Positions 54,574 to 57,033 of a DNA stretch of 57,033 nucleotides are shown here, one piece after another. Position 1 is the first letter of the stretch. Each line of letters opens with the position of its first letter. The translations under genes were made by a program, and so were the position numbers. The stretch comes from an uncultured Pelagibacteraceae bacterium. Lineage in GTDB: Bacteria > Pseudomonadota > Alphaproteobacteria > Pelagibacterales > Pelagibacteraceae. The notes under the pieces were generated by a model that was given only the letters and a program-made list of their open reading frames with translations, made no database searches and was not told the origin of the DNA. Location: NCBI GenBank assembly GCA_902635975.1, contig CACPQC010000002.1, positions 1 through 57,033 of the forward strand, read 5' to 3'.

Positions 54574-55481
54574 ATAATCTTATCTATCAAAAAAAGAACA
54601 AAAATCAAAAACAAATATAGTATTGAAAATCCAAATATTGCTTTTGCGAGCTTTGGTTTAAATCTATTCTTTTTAAATTTAAGCAGTTCGTAGCATAAAT
54701 AATTATAGTAGAACGTTAGAAATAATGACGGAATTAAAAATGTTAACCCAACAAAATCTATTGCATATGGAAAAATAATTGTTGGCAACATTAGAAGTGA
54801 GTAAATAAATATATTTATTTTAGTGCTTTCAATTCCACTAGTTAGTGGAAGCATAGGTATTTTAGCTTTGCGATAATCATCAGATTTGTACAAACTCAAA
54901 GCCCAAAAATGAGAAGGGGTCCAAAAAAATATTATTAAAAAAAAAGTAATTGGTTCAATTGACATTGAACCTGCAGCGATTGTCCACCCTATTACAGGAG
55001 GAAAAGCTCCTGCGGCCCCACCTATAACAATATTTTGTGGAGTTCTTCTCTTTAACCAAATTGTATAAACCAATACATAAAATAATATAGTTAATAATAA
55101 GATGGCTGCTGAAATTCTATTGGTAAAATAATCTAATGCTACAACTGATACGATTGATAAAGTTACACCAAATATTAACGCTTGGTTCTTGTTTACTTTG
55201 CCAGTTGGTATTGGCCTTAAACAAGTTCTGGACATTAAAGCATCTAAGTCAGAATCGTACCACATATTTAATGCCCCAGCAGCGCCAGCACCCAATGAAA
55301 CTAGTAAAATTCCAATTATAGCATCTTTAGTTGAGACTATATTTGGAGCTGTTAATAAACCAACAGCACAAGTAAAGATAACTAATGACATTACACGCGG
55401 CTTCATTAGTTTAAATAATTCTGAAAGATTAAATAAATCCTCTTGGCTCAAACTTCTTTTTTTTAGCCGTACATTGTTCAT
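54570..55481 (-). CDS. ctaB: Protoheme IX farnesyltransferase (heme o synthase)
   Basis: A 303-aa UbiA-family prenyltransferase with about eight or nine membrane segments. The first Asp-rich motif NMWYDSDLDALMSRTCLRPIP (about 92-112) and the second YKSDDYRKAKIPMLP are present. It adds a farnesyl group to heme b, giving heme o for the oxidase. It follows coxA after 18 bp and is coupled to the 41-aa ORF. Confidence 0.97.
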   Translation of the reverse strand: MNNVRLKKRSLSQEDLFNLSELFKLMKPRVMSLVIFTCAVGLLTAPNIVSTKDAIIGILLVSLGAGAAGALNMWYDSDLDALMSRTCLRPIPTGKVNKNQALIFGVTLSIVSVVALDYFTNRISAAILLLTILFYVLVYTIWLKRRTPQNIVIGGAAGAFPPVIGWTIAAGSMSIEPITFFLIIFFWTPSHFWALSLYKSDDYRKAKIPMLPLTSGIESTKINIFIYSLLMLPTIIFPYAIDFVGLTFLIPSLFLTFYYNYLCYELLKFKKNRFKPKLAKAIFGFSILYLFLIFVLFLIDKII

Positions 55482-55499
55482 GTCTTTTATATTCTAAAT

Positions 55500-57032
<1,533 letters not shown>

Positions 57033-57033
57033 T

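Overview
The window looks like a piece of a streamlined, very AT-rich alphaproteobacterial chromosome, most likely SAR11 (Pelagibacterales). The evidence is the gene content: split ATP synthase operons with only F0 present here, a b/b' subunit pair, petABC, CcrM, the order mutY-dciA-dsbA-smc, and a crtIBY-blh retinal set. Packing is also typical of that group: most neighbours abut or overlap by 1-24 nt, convergent genes share stop-codon regions, and Shine-Dalgarno sites are mostly weak. I assign the group from gene content and style only; no search was run. There is no CRISPR array, transposase, integrase or rRNA. One tRNA (Gln, anticodon TTG) is present.

Layout. 1-3374: carA (3' end) and carB. 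3371-4970 (-): a 2OG-Fe(II) oxygenase and an ELM1-like protein. 4992-6885: thioredoxin reductase and a degenerate ADP-ribosylglycohydrolase homologue. 6886-8076 (-): an aminotransferase. 8112-14994: uvrB, a pteridine-reductase-like SDR, a secreted alpha/beta hydrolase, folB, uvrC, pgsA. 14991-15872 (-): ilvE. 15944-18351: MarR regulator, OmpR-type response regulator, EnvZ-like kinase. 18329-18580 (-): ubiK-like. 18625-24587: lgt, midA-like, pgeF, prs, rplY, pth, ychF. 24564-27120 (-): petABC (cytochrome bc1). 27211-28991: trmL, hemF, greA. 28988-32899 (-): cca, tRNA-Gln, ispE, a TPR protein. 32911-35389: divergent uracil-DNA glycosylase, rnhB, ccrM. 35386-37511 (-): FAD monooxygenase, mutY. 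37512-40977: dciA-like, dsbA-like, a short smc. 40991-43339: atpI and F0 genes atpB, atpE, b', b. 43379-50006: crtI, crtB, crtY, blh, ispH, thrB, rnhA. 50007-50598: the only loosely packed stretch, with two nested pairs of GC-rich direct repeats and one or two small ORFs. 50599-57032 (-): prx, thrC, surf1, coxC, cox11, an unlisted 41-aa ORF, ctaB, and coxA running off the window.

How it fits together. The window carries much of an aerobic energy chain: bc1 complex, an aa3-type oxidase with its heme and copper assembly factors, the membrane half of ATP synthase, heme synthesis (hemF), and quinone support (ubiK). Next to F0 is a set of genes that turns a C20 isoprenoid into retinal, with ispH supplying isoprenoid precursors. 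This implies a proteorhodopsin, although neither the rhodopsin nor a GGPP synthase (crtE) is in the window.

No gene-free stretch exceeds 300 bases. The longest is 50007-50242, which holds one repeat of each pair and a possible 37-aa ORF. The best leads for something new are the repeat island at 50009-50596, the apparently hinge-less SMC, the 41-aa ORF translationally coupled between ctaB and cox11, and the uracil-DNA glycosylase homologue lacking Fe-S cysteines.
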